Source of the DNA: an uncultured Oscillospiraceae bacterium
Lineage (GTDB): Bacteria; Bacillota_A; Clostridia; Oscillospirales; Acutalibacteraceae
Assembly (NCBI GenBank): GCA_905211185.1
Contig: CAJLZR010000063.1
Location: 1-5,387, forward strand
Length of the DNA: 5,387 nt
Reading direction: 5' to 3'
A model generated the notes under the pieces. It saw nothing but the letters and a program-made list of their open reading frames with translations. It did not search any database and had not been told where the DNA came from. Position numbers and translations under genes: made by a program. This document shows positions 4,772 to 5,387 of the stretch, one piece after another. The stretch's first letter is position 1. Each line of letters begins with the position of its first letter.

Positions 4772-5387
4772 CTATTTTTCCAAATTATCGGCCTCGGTTG
4801 CTTCTGTGCTGATATCATTGTTAATATCATCGTCCTGCTCTTCTTCTTGCTCGACAAATTCGCCTTTCATAACAAGTTCAAACGTTTCGGCGCTCATCTT
4901 CTCGTGTTCGATTAGATAATTTGCAACTTCATGGAGTTTATCTATATTTTCTCTTATAACTTTTTCAGCTTTATCGGAACATTCGGTGATTATCCTACGA
5001 ATTTCATCATCAATTTTGCAAGCCGTGGATTCGGAATAATCCTTGACATGACCCATATCACGGCCTATAAACACTTCATCATCTCCGGAGCCGTAAATCA
5101 CAGGGCCTACTATCTCACTCATACCGTATCTTGTAACCATCGATTTTGCGGTCTTTGTAGCGCTTTTCAAATCACCGTAAACGCCCGCCGTGGTGTCTTT
5201 AAAGATAATCCTTTCCGCCGCCATTCCACCAAGAGAAACGGCAATTGAGGTCAGCATCTTGCTCTTGGAAGGATAATTATCCTCTTTTTCAGGCAAATAA
5301 AGTGTATATCCTCCGGCACCGCCACGAGGTATTGTTGAAATTTCCTGCACTTTATTTTTTTTATCGCAGAAATAACCGACAATTGCG
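4772..5387 (-). CDS. ftsH: ATP-dependent zinc metalloprotease FtsH (partial, C-terminal part of the protease domain)
   Basis: FtsH is a hexameric membrane AAA+ protease that degrades unassembled membrane proteins and some regulators. The reading frame is open to the window edge and begins in AIVGYF, the residues that normally follow the zinc site HEXXH in the HEAGHAIVGYF context, so that site lies just outside. The 204 visible residues are the M41 peptidase domain and tail: IPRGGAGGYT, SLGGMAAERI, and TTAGVYGDLKSAT, whose Asp (codon 5173-5171) matches the third zinc ligand of the family. Then come MVTRYGMSE, GPVIYG and FIGRDMGH, the latter typical of Firmicute FtsH. The last 30 or so residues are acidic and low-complexity. 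An internal GTG at 5350 should not be taken as the start. The stop is TAG at 4774-4772; no terminator follows before htrA. Confidence 0.96.
   Translation of the reverse strand, partial: AIVGYFCDKKNKVQEISTIPRGGAGGYTLYLPEKEDNYPSKSKMLTSIAVSLGGMAAERIIFKDTTAGVYGDLKSATKTAKSMVTRYGMSEIVGPVIYGSGDDEVFIGRDMGHVKDYSESTACKIDDEIRRIITECSDKAEKVIRENIDKLHEVANYLIEHEKMSAETFELVMKGEFVEQEEEQDDDINNDISTEATEADNLEK

Noticed and set aside
4772..5350. A complete small gene starting at the GTG at 5350
   Set aside because: The frame is open to the window edge and the upstream residues AIVGYF continue the FtsH family sequence, so this is the 3' part of ftsH.

Overview
The window is AT-rich and carries five genes, all on the minus strand. 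In transcription order they are ftsH (3' end only), an htrA-type protease, a GT8 glycosyltransferase, a Stealth-family phosphotransferase with a C-terminal ricin-type lectin, and infC (5' part only). Strong purine-rich Shine-Dalgarno sites, an L20/IF3-type leader ahead of infC, the clostridial look of the FtsH C-terminus and the long-tailed HtrA point to a low-GC Firmicute, most likely a member of the Clostridia. I cannot name the species.

Right end (about 3245-5387): ftsH and htrA are 41 bases apart with no terminator or obvious promoter between them, so they look co-transcribed. Together they cover both faces of the membrane: FtsH degrades membrane and cytosolic proteins from the inside, and HtrA is a tail-anchored serine protease with its catalytic and PDZ domains outside. 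The unit ends in a strong intrinsic terminator (3245-3277).

Middle (616-3198): a consensus-like promoter (TTGACA, 16 bases, TATACT) drives a two-gene glycan cassette. The first gene is a GT8 enzyme with a single N-terminal membrane segment. The second, 29 bases further on, is a Stealth protein with a signal-peptide-like N-terminus and a three-repeat ricin B (beta-trefoil) domain. Both families normally use nucleotide-activated donors, so an export or anchor signal on both is the most unusual thing here. This pair is the best candidate for an undescribed system, possibly modification of a cell-surface polymer.

Left end (1-615): infC starts at an AUU codon just after a strong GGAGGTG site. Its leader has a promoter abutting the end of the Stealth gene, an intrinsic terminator hairpin, and an 8-nt segment near the probable transcript start that is perfectly complementary to the terminator loop and 3' arm. 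This is the layout expected of an L20-controlled attenuator of the infC-rpmI-rplT operon. The remaining infC sequence and any rpmI/rplT genes lie outside the window.

I see no tRNA, rRNA, CRISPR array, insertion sequence or plus-strand gene. Plus-strand open frames lie opposite the real genes and have no family resemblance or Shine-Dalgarno support.
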